Below are positions 9,228 to 18,600 of a stretch of DNA of 64,000 nucleotides, piece after piece (position 1 is the stretch's first letter; every line of letters starts with the position of its first letter). The position numbers were made by a program, and so were the translations under genes. The notes beneath the pieces are model-generated. The model saw only the letters and a program-made list of their open reading frames with translations, had not been told where the DNA came from and made no database searches. Source of the stretch: Flavobacterium reichenbachii (GTDB lineage Bacteria; Bacteroidota; Bacteroidia; Flavobacteriales; Flavobacteriaceae); contig NZ_MUHF01000030.1 in the NCBI RefSeq assembly GCF_002217435.1, positions 46,691 through 110,690 on the forward strand, written 5' to 3'.

Positions 9228-9297
9228 TGCTTAATTTTGAAATTGCTAAATCTTATAAGTAGAGTTTGTAAACCCTGTTTCTGTGTAATTAAGTCTT

Positions 9298-10191
9298 ATG
9301 GAGTCGAATAAAGAAGCATTTCGTAATTATCTTCTCTTGGAAAAAAAATATTCCATTCATACTATCAATGCATATTTGGCTGATATAGAGTCTTTCGAAT
9401 TGTTTAATAAGACTCAGTTTGAGCAAGAGAGTATTGATAGAGTTAATTACAGTCAAATTAGAAGCTGGATTGTGTCTTTGGTAGATCAGGAAGTTGCTAA
9501 TGTCTCTGTAAACAGAAAAATGGCCTCTTTAAAGGCGTTTTATAAATTTCTTCTAAAAACAAAACAGATAGAAGTGAGTCCAATGTTAAAGCATAAGGCT
9601 TTAAAGACTCCTAAAATTGTTCAAATTCCGTTTTCTGAAAAAGAGCTGACGGATTTAATTGAAAGTGTTGGTGATCCTGTAGGTTTTGAAGAAATAAGAG
9701 ATAAGTTGATTGTTGAAATATTTTATACTACTGGAATACGAAGAGCAGAATTAATAGGTCTGATGATTCGTAATGTTGATTTGTCTTCTGGTGTGATTAA
9801 GGTTTTGGGTAAAAGAAATAAAGAACGTATTATTCCTGTTTTGCCTGTTGTAAGGGAGCAGTTCAATTTGTATTTAGAAGTAAGAGCTTCTGTTTTGGAA
9901 ATTGTTGATGATGAGTATTTCTTTATTTCAAAAAAAGGGTTAAAATTGAATGAATCTTTTGTGTATCGATTAATAAATTCATACTTTAGTAGGGTCTCTG
10001 AGAAAGTAAAAAAAAGTCCTCATGTGCTTCGGCATACTTTTGCGACTCACTTGTTAAATAACGGAGCAGATTTAAATTCAGTTAAAGAATTATTAGGACA
10101 TTCTAGTTTAGCATCAACTCAAGTGTATACTCATAATAGTTTGGCAGAACTTAAAAAGGTATATAAAGATGCGCATCCGAGGAATAAGTGA
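9298..10191 (+). CDS. xerC: Tyrosine recombinase XerC/XerD family
   Basis: The 297-residue protein has the two-domain layout of Xer recombinases: an N-terminal SAM-like DNA-binding domain (residues 1-85, ending KMASLKAFYKFL) and a catalytic domain. The catalytic residues are visible: Arg in TTGIRRAELIGL, His and Arg in SPHVLRHTFATHLL, His in LLGHSS and the nucleophile Tyr277 in STQVYTH. It should resolve chromosome dimers at dif with a partner Xer. The XerC assignment rather than XerD rests on the conserved position before hpf in Flavobacteriia and is less certain than the family. Nothing nearby suggests a mobile-element integrase. Confidence 0.88.
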   Translation: MESNKEAFRNYLLLEKKYSIHTINAYLADIESFELFNKTQFEQESIDRVNYSQIRSWIVSLVDQEVANVSVNRKMASLKAFYKFLLKTKQIEVSPMLKHKALKTPKIVQIPFSEKELTDLIESVGDPVGFEEIRDKLIVEIFYTTGIRRAELIGLMIRNVDLSSGVIKVLGKRNKERIIPVLPVVREQFNLYLEVRASVLEIVDDEYFFISKKGLKLNESFVYRLINSYFSRVSEKVKKSPHVLRHTFATHLLNNGADLNSVKELLGHSSLASTQVYTHNSLAELKKVYKDAHPRNK

Positions 10192-10225
10192 TAATTCTGA
10201 AATGTTAAACCCTAAAATTTATATT

Positions 10226-10528
10226 ATGAAGGTAGATGTTCATGCGGTTAACTTCACTGTTGACAGAAAGTTGGTGGATTTTATTCAGGAAAGAATGGAT
10301 AAATTAGAAAAATACTACGATCGTGTTGTCTCGGCAGATGTTTTTTTGAAAGTTGAAAGAACAAGTGATAAAGAGAATAAGGCGGTAGAGATAAAAATTA
10401 ATGTTCCTGGGGATGATTTTTTGGTTAAAAAACAGTGTAAAACATTTGAGGAGGCGGTAGAACTTTCAGCTGAATCGTTAGAACGTTTATTAGTAAAAAG
10501 GAAAGAAAAAATTAGAGCACATATTTAA
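10226..10528 (+). CDS. hpf: Ribosome hibernation-promoting factor / ribosome-associated inhibitor A family
   Basis: The 100-residue product MKVDVHAVNFTVDRKLVDF...KKQCKTFEEAVELSAESLERLL is a short HPF/RaiA (YfiA) family protein. The beta-alpha-beta-beta-beta-alpha domain binds the decoding centre of idle 30S subunits and blocks translation in stationary phase. The frame is open upstream to 10169, overlapping xerC, but the ATG at 10226 gives the family's usual start and follows an A/T-rich leader. It ends 90 bp before the tRNA-tuf cluster, placing a translation silencer next to translation genes. Confidence 0.9.
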   Translation: MKVDVHAVNFTVDRKLVDFIQERMDKLEKYYDRVVSADVFLKVERTSDKENKAVEIKINVPGDDFLVKKQCKTFEEAVELSAESLERLLVKRKEKIRAHI

Positions 10529-10552
10529 TTGAAATTTTTTTAAAAAAATGTT

Positions 10553-10581
10553 TTGATTCAAAGATAAAATAGCTACATTTG
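10553..10581 (+). promoter_or_regulatory. Promoter of the tRNA-tuf cluster
   Basis: TTG (10553-10555), an 18-bp spacer and TACATTTG (10574-10581) form an excellent Bacteroidota promoter 37 bp before the first tRNA. Confidence 0.75.
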
Positions 10582-10618
10582 CAGTCCGTTAGAAATAGCG
10601 GACTTTTTTAATGTAATT

Positions 10619-10692
10619 GCCAGCGTAGCTCAGTTGGCTAGAGCAGCTGATTTGTAATCAGCAGGTCGTGGGTTCGAGTCCCTCCGCCGGCT
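10619..10692 (+). tRNA. tRNA-Thr (anticodon TGT)
   Basis: The 74-nt cloverleaf folds with acceptor GCCAGCG / CGCCGGC, D-loop AGTTGGCTA, anticodon loop TTTGTAA (TGT) and T-loop TTCGAGT. CCA is not encoded. Two non-Watson-Crick positions are visible: A4 opposite C69 in the acceptor stem and T50 opposite T64 in the T stem. It reads ACA and other ACN codons. Confidence 0.95.
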
Positions 10693-10746
10693 CTAAATAT
10701 TTCAAATGCGATTTGAAATTGTTCATGCAATTATTGATTAAAAAAT

Positions 10747-10827
10747 GGGGAGATACTCAAGCGGCCAACGAGGGCAGACTGTAAATCTGCTGTGTGAACT
10801 TCGCAGGTTCGAATCCTGCTCTCCCCA
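10747..10827 (+). tRNA. tRNA-Tyr (anticodon GTA)
   Basis: This is an 81-nt class II tRNA with a perfect acceptor stem GGGGAGA / TCTCCCC, anticodon loop CTGTAAA (GTA), a long variable arm and T-loop TTCGAAT. CCA is not encoded. Confidence 0.96.
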
Positions 10828-10943
10828 CAATTTTGATTTTAGATTAGTGATTTCAGAATTTAGATTTATAAAAATATTTGAATTTAATTCGCTTTTTGTT
10901 ATTAATCTAAATCAGAAATCTGGATTCTAAAATTAAAAGCTCT

Positions 10944-11015
10944 GCCGGTGTAGCTCAGGGGTAGAGTGCTTCCTTGGTAAGGAAGAGGTCTCGGGTTCAA
11001 TTCCCGACATTGGCT
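10944..11015 (+). tRNA. tRNA-Thr (anticodon GGT)
   Basis: The 72-nt cloverleaf has acceptor GCCGGTG / CATTGGC (two G-T pairs), anticodon loop TTGGTAA (GGT) and T-loop TTCAATT. It reads ACC and ACU and sits 55 bp before tuf, the same place as thrT in the Escherichia coli thrU-tyrU-glyT-thrT-tufB operon. Confidence 0.95.
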
Positions 11016-11070
11016 CAAGTAAGTAGGAAATTGAAAATTAATATATAACTAAGATTAAAAATTAAGTAAA

Positions 11071-12258
11071 ATGGCAAAGGAGAATTTTAATCGTTCCAAA
11101 CCGCACTTAAACATAGGTACAATTGGACACGTGGATCACGGAAAAACTACATTAACTGCAGCAATTACAAAAGTATTGTCTGATGCTGGTTACTGTCAAG
11201 CAAAATCGTTTGATCAAATCGATAACGCTCCAGAGGAGAAAGAAAGAGGTATTACTATTAATACATCACACGTAGAGTATGAAACAGCTAACCGTCACTA
11301 CGCTCACGTTGACTGTCCAGGTCACGCGGATTACGTAAAGAACATGGTTACTGGTGCTGCTCAAATGGACGGAGCTATCTTAGTAGTTGCTGCTACAGAT
11401 GGTCCAATGCCGCAAACTCGTGAGCACATCCTTTTAGGTCGTCAAGTTGGTATTCCAAGAATCGTTGTTTTTATGAACAAAGTGGATATGGTTGATGATG
11501 CTGAATTGTTAGAGCTTGTTGAAATGGAAATTAGAGATTTATTATCTTTCTACGAATATGATGGAGATAATGGTCCTGTAGTTCAAGGTTCTGCTTTAGG
11601 AGGATTGAATAATGATCCTACTTGGGTACCAAAAATCATTGAATTAATGGCAGCTGTTGATGCTTGGATCGAAGAGCCAGTGCGTGACGTAGCTAAACCA
11701 TTCTTGATGCCGGTTGAAGATGTATTTACAATTACTGGTCGTGGAACTGTTGCTACAGGTCGTATCGAAACAGGTATTGCTAATACAGGAGATCCAGTTG
11801 AAATTATTGGTATGGGAGCTGATAAATTGACTTCTACTATTACAGGAGTTGAGATGTTCCGTAAAATCCTTGATAGAGGTGAAGCTGGAGATAACGTAGG
11901 TTTATTGTTAAGAGGTATTGATAAAGAATCTATCAAAAGAGGAATGGTTATCATTAAGCCAGGATCAGTAAAACCACACGCTACTTTCAAAGCAGAGGTT
12001 TATATCTTGAAAAAAGAAGAAGGTGGACGTCATACTCCATTCCATAATAACTACCGTCCACAGTTCTACGTACGTACAACTGACGTAACAGGAGTTATTA
12101 CTTTACCAGAAGGAGTAGAGATGGTAATGCCAGGAGATAACTTGACTATCAATGTTGCTTTATTAAGCCCAATCGCAATGAGCGTAGGTTTACGTTTTGC
12201 TATCCGTGAAGGTGGTAGAACTGTAGGTGCAGGTCAGGTGACTGAAATCGTAGGATAA
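11071..12258 (+). CDS. tuf: Elongation factor Tu
   Basis: The 395-residue GTPase delivers aminoacyl-tRNA to the ribosome. The G1 loop GHVDHGKT (19-26), effector region with ERGITINT, G3 DCPGHAD and G4 NKVD are intact, followed by the two beta-barrel domains (for example GRGTVATGRIETG). Length is normal. It is transcribed with the three upstream tRNAs and is followed by a strong hairpin terminator at 12276, so it may be partly uncoupled from secE-nusG. It is the only tuf gene in the window. Confidence 0.98.
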   Translation: MAKENFNRSKPHLNIGTIGHVDHGKTTLTAAITKVLSDAGYCQAKSFDQIDNAPEEKERGITINTSHVEYETANRHYAHVDCPGHADYVKNMVTGAAQMDGAILVVAATDGPMPQTREHILLGRQVGIPRIVVFMNKVDMVDDAELLELVEMEIRDLLSFYEYDGDNGPVVQGSALGGLNNDPTWVPKIIELMAAVDAWIEEPVRDVAKPFLMPVEDVFTITGRGTVATGRIETGIANTGDPVEIIGMGADKLTSTITGVEMFRKILDRGEAGDNVGLLLRGIDKESIKRGMVIIKPGSVKPHATFKAEVYILKKEEGGRHTPFHNNYRPQFYVRTTDVTGVITLPEGVEMVMPGDNLTINVALLSPIAMSVGLRFAIREGGRTVGAGQVTEIVG

Positions 12259-12275
12259 TCCTATAAAAATTATAT

Positions 12276-12314
12276 AAAGCCAGTTGATTTTCTTAACTGA
12301 AATCACTGGCTTTT
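12276..12314 (+). terminator. Terminator between tuf and tRNA-Trp
   Basis: The stem AAAGCCAGT-GATTT / AAATCACTGGCTTT (one bulged T) is followed by TTTTAATT. It lies 5 bp before the tRNA-Trp gene. Confidence 0.82.
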
Positions 12315-12318
12315 AATT

Positions 12319-12389
12319 ACGGGCGTAGTTCAAGGGTAGAATAGCGGTCTCCAAAACCGTTGATGGGGGTTCGAATCCCTCCGCCCGTG
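12319..12389 (+). tRNA. tRNA-Trp (anticodon CCA)
   Basis: The 71-nt cloverleaf has a fully paired acceptor ACGGGCG / CGCCCGT, anticodon loop CTCCAAA (CCA), T-loop TTCGAAT and discriminator G. It is placed between tuf and secE. Confidence 0.96.
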
Positions 12390-12407
12390 CAATAAAAAAT
12401 TTATCAA

Positions 12408-12605
12408 ATGACAAAAGTTACTAATTATTTATCAGAGGCTTTCGAAGAGTTAAAGTCAAATGTTACTTGGCCAGCTTGGGCTGAAGTACAAAAATTGACA
12501 ATTGTTGTAGCTGTATTTTCGATTCTATTTGCTTTGGCAACATGGGGAGTAGACGAATTTTTTGCAAAAGCTTTAGCTGGATTTTTTAACTGGTTAAAAG
12601 CGTAA
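12408..12605 (+). CDS. secE: Preprotein translocase subunit SecE
   Basis: The 65-residue minimal SecE has an amphipathic N-terminal helix with the conserved YLSEAFEELKSNVTWPAWAE region, then a single transmembrane helix at about residues 30-58. It clamps SecY in the Sec translocon. It is 18 bp after tRNA-Trp and 11 bp before nusG, as in most bacteria. Confidence 0.96.
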   Translation: MTKVTNYLSEAFEELKSNVTWPAWAEVQKLTIVVAVFSILFALATWGVDEFFAKALAGFFNWLKA

Positions 12606-12616
12606 ATTTTTTTGTC

Positions 12617-13168
12617 ATGGCAGATAATAATGTGAAGAAATGGTATGTGGTTAGAGCTGTAAGCGGACAAGAAAATAAAGTCAAAGCTTATATCGAAACT
12701 GAGATTGCCAGATTAGGTATGGGTGATTATGTTTCCCAGGTTTTAGTGCCTACTGAAAAAGTGGTTACTGTAAAAGAAGGGAAAAAAATGTCTAAGGATA
12801 AAGTTTATTTCCCTGGATATGTTATGATCGAAGCTAATTTAGTTGGTGAGATACCTCATATTATTAAGTCTATTACTAGTGTAATTGGTTTTTTAGGTGA
12901 GATTAAAGGTGGTGAGCCTGTTCCGTTAAGACTTTCTGAGGTGAATCGTATGTTAGGAAAAGTAGATGAGTTGGCTGTAAATACAGATACTCGTGCTATT
13001 CCATTCAATTTAGGAGAAACTGTGAAGGTTATAGATGGTCCATTTAATGGATTCAATGGTACAGTTGAAAAAATTAATGAAGAAAAGCGTAAACTAGAAG
13101 TAATGGTTAAGATTTTCGGAAGAAAAACTCCACTAGAGCTAAGTTTTATGCAAGTTGAAAAAGTATAA
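12617..13168 (+). CDS. nusG: Transcription termination/antitermination protein NusG
   Basis: The 183-residue protein has the NGN domain (KKWYVVRAVSGQENKVKAYI; PGYVMIEA) and a C-terminal KOW domain (GETVKVIDGPFNGFNGTVEKI). NusG binds the RNA polymerase clamp and links transcription to ribosomes or Rho. There is no insertion or extra domain. It lies in the secE-nusG-rplKAJL order. Confidence 0.97.
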   Translation: MADNNVKKWYVVRAVSGQENKVKAYIETEIARLGMGDYVSQVLVPTEKVVTVKEGKKMSKDKVYFPGYVMIEANLVGEIPHIIKSITSVIGFLGEIKGGEPVPLRLSEVNRMLGKVDELAVNTDTRAIPFNLGETVKVIDGPFNGFNGTVEKINEEKRKLEVMVKIFGRKTPLELSFMQVEKV

Positions 13169-13235
13169 TTTTTTGTTACATATATAATAACCATTGTAAT
13201 CGCTTCCATAGATTGCAGTGTTAAATTTTTTAAAA

Positions 13236-13673
13236 ATGGCTAAAGAAATTAGTAAGGTAGTTAAACTACAAGTTAAGGGAGGTGCTGCGAATCCGTCGCC
13301 ACCGGTTGGACCTGCTTTAGGAGCTGCTGGGGTAAACATCATGGAGTTCTGTAAGCAGTTTAATGCTAGAACTCAAGATAAACCTGGCAAAATTTGTCCA
13401 GTGCAAATCACTGTGTACAAAGACAAATCATTCGATTTTGTTGTTAAGACTCCTCCAGCAGCAGTTCAGTTAATGGAAGCTGCAAAGCTAAAATCTGGTT
13501 CTGGTGAGCCTAATCGTAAAAAAGTAGCTAGTGTTACTTGGGAACAAATTAGAGCTATTGCTGAAGACAAAATGCCTGACTTAAATGCTTTTACAGTAGA
13601 AAAAGCAATGAGTATGGTTGCAGGAACAGCTAGATCTATGGGTATAACCGTATCAGGAGATGCTCCTTTTTAA
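13236..13673 (+). CDS. rplK: 50S ribosomal protein uL11
   Basis: The 145-residue uL11 starts MAKEISKVVKLQVKGGAANP at 13236. An upstream ATG at 13218 in the same frame would add six residues not found in the family. The proline/glycine-rich N-terminal domain and the C-terminal rRNA-binding domain are complete. uL11 forms the GTPase-associated centre with the L10-L12 stalk encoded downstream. Confidence 0.97.
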   Translation: MAKEISKVVKLQVKGGAANPSPPVGPALGAAGVNIMEFCKQFNARTQDKPGKICPVQITVYKDKSFDFVVKTPPAAVQLMEAAKLKSGSGEPNRKKVASVTWEQIRAIAEDKMPDLNAFTVEKAMSMVAGTARSMGITVSGDAPF

Positions 13674-13686
13674 TTAAGAAAAAGAC

Positions 13687-14376
13687 ATGGCAAAATTAAC
13701 AAAAAAGCAAAAAGAGGCTGCTTCAAAAATTGAAAAGAACAAATTATACTCTCTTAAAGATGCTGCGGCATTATTGAAAGTTGTTGCTTCTGCAAAATTT
13801 GATGAGTCTGTTGATATCGCAGTTCGTTTGGGTGTTGATCCAAGAAAAGCGAATCAAATGGTTAGAGGTGTTGTAACATTACCTCACGGAACAGGTAAAG
13901 ACGTTAAAGTATTAGCATTGGTTACTCCAGATAAAGAAGCGGAAGCTAAAGAGGCTGGGGCTGATTATGTAGGTCTTGACGATTATTTACAAAAAATTAA
14001 AGATGGTTGGACAGATGTTGATGTTATCATCACAATGCCAGCTGTTATGGGTAAATTAGGTCCATTAGGTCGTATTTTAGGACCTAGAGGTTTAATGCCA
14101 AACCCTAAAACAGGTACTGTAACTATGGATGTTGCAAAAGCTGTTCAAGAGGTTAAAGCTGGTAAAATTGACTTTAAAGTTGATAAAACTGGTATCGTGC
14201 ACGCAGGAATTGGTAAAGTTTCTTTTGGAGCTGAGCAAATTGTTGACAACGCACACGAAATTATTCAAACATTAATAAAACTTAAACCAACTGCTGCTAA
14301 AGGTACATACATTAAAGGTATCCACCTTACAAGCACTATGAGTCCTGCTATTGCATTAGACCCAAAAGCAGTATAA
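13687..14376 (+). CDS. rplA: 50S ribosomal protein uL1
   Basis: The 229-residue protein carries the L1 signature (GKLGPLGRILGPRGLMPNPK) and builds the mobile L1 stalk that moves deacylated tRNA out of the E site. It follows rplK after 13 bp. In many bacteria uL1 represses the rplKA mRNA; no leader structure was resolved here. Confidence 0.97.
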   Translation: MAKLTKKQKEAASKIEKNKLYSLKDAAALLKVVASAKFDESVDIAVRLGVDPRKANQMVRGVVTLPHGTGKDVKVLALVTPDKEAEAKEAGADYVGLDDYLQKIKDGWTDVDVIITMPAVMGKLGPLGRILGPRGLMPNPKTGTVTMDVAKAVQEVKAGKIDFKVDKTGIVHAGIGKVSFGAEQIVDNAHEIIQTLIKLKPTAAKGTYIKGIHLTSTMSPAIALDPKAV

Positions 14377-14398
14377 TTGGTAGTTAAAAATTTTTAGT

Positions 14399-14899
14399 AT
14401 GACTAGAGAAGAAAAATCAATCGCGATTGAAAATTTAACTGCGCAGTTAGCTGGTACAAATATCATTTATGTATCTGATATTTCTGGTTTAAACGCAGAA
14501 ACAACTTCAAACTTACGTAGAGCTTGCTTTAAAGCAGGAATCAAATTAGAAGTTGTAAAGAACACTTTGCTTGCAAAAGCAATGGAAGCTTCTGCTAATG
14601 ATTATGGTGATTTACCTACAGTTTTAAGTGGTAATAGTGCTATATTTATTTCTGATGTTGCTAACGCACCTGGAAAAATTATCAAAGATTTCCGTAAGAA
14701 ATCTGATAAACCAGTTTTAAAAGGAGCTTACATCAATTCTGAAATATACATTGGAGATAACCAATTAGATGCATTAGCAACTATTAAATCTAAAGAAGAA
14801 CTTCTTGGAGAGCTTATCGGATTGTTACAATCTCCAGCTCAAAGAATTATTTCTGCTCTTCAGAACAAATTCGCTGGCGAGGAGTCAGAAGAAGCATAA
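14399..14899 (+). CDS. rplJ: 50S ribosomal protein uL10
   Basis: The 166-residue protein is uL10: MTREEKSIAIENL, the RNA-binding N-terminal domain with NTLLAKA, and a C-terminal helix (LLGELIGLLQSPAQRIISAL) that docks L7/L12 dimers. It forms the base of the ribosomal stalk. A weak hairpin (AAAGAC / GTCTTT, 14904-14919) follows and may tune L10:L12 ratios. Confidence 0.96.
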   Translation: MTREEKSIAIENLTAQLAGTNIIYVSDISGLNAETTSNLRRACFKAGIKLEVVKNTLLAKAMEASANDYGDLPTVLSGNSAIFISDVANAPGKIIKDFRKKSDKPVLKGAYINSEIYIGDNQLDALATIKSKEELLGELIGLLQSPAQRIISALQNKFAGEESEEA

Positions 14900-14985
14900 T
14901 ATTAAAGACCAGTGTCTTTTGTATTATTAAATTCGCACACACAAATAAATTATAATTTTACAAATCATTTTAAACGATAGAAAAA

Positions 14986-15357
14986 ATGGCAGATTTGAAA
15001 CAATTCGCAGAACAATTAGTTAACTTAACAGTTAAAGAAGTTAACGAATTAGCAACAATATTAAAAGACGAGTATGGTATCGAGCCTGCTGCTGCAGCTG
15101 TAGTAGTTGCTGCTGGTGGTGGAGAAGGTGCTGCTGAAGAAGCACAAACTGAATTTACAGTTGTATTAAAAGAGGCTGGTGCTTCTAAATTAGCAGTTGT
15201 AAAATTAGTTAAAGAACTTACAGGTTTAGGTTTGAAAGAAGCTAAAGATGTAGTTGACGGAGCTCCAAGCAACGTTAAAGAAGGTGTTTCTAAAGAAGAG
15301 GCTGAAGGTCTTAAAAAATCATTAGAAGAAGCTGGAGCTGTAGTTGAACTTAAATAA
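14986..15357 (+). CDS. rplL: 50S ribosomal protein bL12 (L7/L12)
   Basis: The 123-residue acidic protein has an N-terminal dimerisation helix, an Ala/Gly-rich hinge at about residues 36-50 and the C-terminal factor-binding domain (KLAVVKLVKELTGLGLKEAK). It recruits translational GTPases. It precedes a hairpin and a 260-bp spacer before rpoB. Confidence 0.97.
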   Translation: MADLKQFAEQLVNLTVKEVNELATILKDEYGIEPAAAAVVVAAGGGEGAAEEAQTEFTVVLKEAGASKLAVVKLVKELTGLGLKEAKDVVDGAPSNVKEGVSKEEAEGLKKSLEEAGAVVELK

Positions 15358-15379
15358 GTTTACTCGGTTTTAAGAACTA

Positions 15380-15423
15380 GGTTTAGGTCCTGAGTTAACA
15401 CTCAAAGGCCTAAACCATTTTTC
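15380..15423 (+). terminator. Hairpin in the rplL-rpoB spacer (attenuator-like)
   Basis: The outer stem GGTTTAGG / CCTAAACC (15380-15387 with 15409-15416) and an inner GAGT / ACTC stem are followed by ATTTTTTCG. Its place between ribosomal genes and rpoB fits partial termination that lowers rpoBC expression; the strength is inferred. Confidence 0.65.
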
Positions 15424-15617
15424 GTATAATAAAATAGATCAAGTTTTATTATCAAATAGTTTAAAATACGAAAAAGTTTTTGATCAATACGAAGAAAAAA
15501 AATTGAACAGATTTTATCGGTTTATTTTTAAAGATGTATTGATTATAATAAGAAAGTATAGATTAAACAGTGTGTTTTACACAAAAAATTACTTTTTTTT
15601 AATCAAAATTTTGTCCA

Positions 15618-18600
15618 TTGATGATAACAAATCAGACTGAAAGATTGAATTTTGCCTCTACAAAAAATATTCCTGACTATCCGGATTTTCTAGATGTTCA
15701 GGTTAAATCTTTTAAAGATTTTTTTCAATTAGAAACTAAATCTGATGAAAGAGGCAACGAAGGATTGTACAATACCTTCATGGAAAACTTTCCAATTACA
15801 GATACAAGAAATAACTTTGTATTGGAGTTCCTTGATTATTTTGTTGATCCACCGCGTTATACAATTCAAGAATGTATAGAGAGAGGTCTTACTTATAGTG
15901 TGCCTTTAAAAGCCAGGTTAAAACTATACTGTACAGATCCAGAACATGAAGATTTTGAAACTATTGTACAAGATGTTTATCTTGGAACAATACCTTATAT
16001 GACTCCAAGCGGTACTTTTGTTATCAATGGTGCTGAGCGTGTGGTAGTATCTCAACTACACCGTTCTCCTGGGGTTTTCTTTGGTCAATCATTCCACGCA
16101 AATGGAACAAAACTTTATTCTGCCAGAGTAATTCCTTTTAAAGGTTCTTGGATAGAATTTTCTACAGATATCAACAGCGTAATGTATGCTTATATCGATA
16201 GAAAGAAAAAATTACCTGTTACAACTTTATTCCGTGCAATTGGTTTTGAAAGAGATAAGGATATCCTTGAAATCTTTGACCTTGCTGAAGAAATTAAAGT
16301 TTCTAAAACTGGTATTAAAAAATATATTGGAAGAAGACTTGCTGCACGTGTATTGAACACATGGCACGAGGATTTCGTTGATGAAGATACCGGTGAGGTA
16401 GTTTCTATCGAACGTAACGAAATCATCCTTGATCGTGATACAATTATCGACAAAGATAATGTTGAAGAGATTATCGATTCTAACGTTAAATCTATTTTGT
16501 TACATAAAGAGGATAATAATCAAGCAGATTATGCTATTATCCACAATACATTACAAAAAGATCCAACAAACTCTGAAAAAGAAGCTGTTGAGCATATTTA
16601 CAGACAATTGCGTAATGCAGAACCGCCTGATGAAGAAACTGCTCGTGGTATTATCGATAAATTGTTCTTCTCTGATCAACGTTATAATTTAGGTGAAGTT
16701 GGTCGTTACAGAATGAACAAAAAACTTGGTTTAGATATCCCAATGGAAAAGCAAGTGCTTACCAAAGAAGATATCATTACCATTGTAAAATATTTGATCG
16801 AATTGATCAACTCTAAAGCAGAGATTGATGATATTGATCACTTATCAAACCGTCGTGTTAGAACAGTTGGAGAACAATTGTCTCAACAATTCGGTGTTGG
16901 TTTAGCACGTATGGCTAGAACTATTCGTGAGAGAATGAACGTTAGAGATAACGAGGTGTTTACACCAATCGATTTGATTAATGCTAAAACATTATCATCG
17001 GTTATCAACTCTTTCTTTGGTACTAACCAGTTATCTCAATTTATGGATCAAACGAATCCATTGGCTGAGATTACGCACAAAAGAAGACTTTCTGCACTTG
17101 GACCAGGTGGACTTTCGAGAGAGAGAGCTGGTTTTGAGGTTCGTGACGTTCACTATACACACTATGGTCGTTTATGTCCGATTGAAACTCCTGAGGGACC
17201 AAACATTGGTTTGATTTCATCTCTTGGTGTTTATGCAAAAGTGAACGGAATGGGATTCATTGAAACTCCATACCGTAAAGTAACTAATGGTGTAGTTGAT
17301 TTAGAGAGTACTCCAATTTACTTAAGTGCTGAAGAAGAAGAAGGTAAAATGATTGCTCAGGCAAACATTGAAATGGATGAAACTGGTAAAATTACAGCTA
17401 GCAATGTTATTGCTCGTGAGGAAGGTGACTTCCCGGTTGTTGAACCATCTGTAGTTCATTATACAGACGTTGCTCCTAACCAGATCGCTTCGATTTCTGC
17501 TTCATTGATTCCTTTCTTGGAGCATGATGATGCGAACCGTGCGTTGATGGGATCTAACATGATGCGTCAGGCGGTTCCTTTGATCCGTCCTGAAGCTCCG
17601 ATTGTTGGTACAGGTTTAGAGCGTCAGGTAGCTTCAGATTCAAGAGTATTAATCAATGCTGAAGGGCATGGAACTGTTGAGTATGTTGATGCTAACATTA
17701 TTACTATTAAATACGATCGTACGGAAGACGAGAGAATGGTTAGTTTTGATGCTGATGAGAAAACATACAACTTAATTAAATTTAGAAAAACCAATCAAGG
17801 TACTAGTATTAACTTGAAACCTATCGTAAGAAAAGGTGATAGAGTTATTCCGGGACAAGTATTATCAGAAGGATATGCTACTCAAAATGGAGAATTAGCT
17901 TTAGGTAGAAACCTAAAAGTTGCGTTCATGCCATGGAAAGGGTATAACTTTGAGGATGCGATTGTAATTTCTGAAAAAGTAGTTCGTGATGATATTTTTA
18001 CTTCTATCCACGTTGATGATTATTCATTAGAGGTTAGAGATACTAAGTTAGGAAATGAAGAGTTAACAAACGATATTCCTAACGTTTCTGAAGAAGCTAC
18101 TAAAGATTTAGATGAAAACGGTATGATCAGAATTGGAGCAGAGGTTAAACCTGGCGACATTCTAATCGGAAAAATTACACCAAAAGGAGAATCAGATCCT
18201 ACTCCGGAAGAGAAATTGCTTCGTGCAATCTTCGGGGATAAAGCAGGTGATGTAAAAGATGCTTCATTAAAAGCTTCTCCATCTTTACACGGTGTAGTTC
18301 TTGATAAAAAATTATTTGCAAGAGCCGTAAAAGATAAACGTAAACGTACTCAGGATAAAGATGCTTTAGGCGCTTTAGAAATGGAGTTCGAAACTAAATT
18401 TGTTGAATTAAAAGACAGATTGGTTGAGAAATTATTCCTGATCGTTAACGGAAAAACATCTCAAGGTGTAATGAATGATTTGGGTGAAGAAGTTTTACCA
18501 AAAGGTAAAAAATATACTCAAAAAATGCTTTACGCAGTAGAAGATTTTGCTCACTTAAGCAAAGGTCAATGGGTTGCTGATGATGCTACAAATAAAATGG

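Noticed and set aside
9298..10191. Integrase of a mobile island
   Set aside because: Size and position before hpf fit the housekeeping Xer recombinase; no attachment repeats or cargo genes are seen.
10169..10225. 19 extra N-terminal residues for the hpf product
   Set aside because: They overlap xerC and are not part of the HPF family; the ATG at 10226 gives the normal start.
10745..10930. A 61-codon frame starting at the tRNA-Tyr gene
   Set aside because: It overlaps the whole tRNA and has no protein-like composition or promoter.
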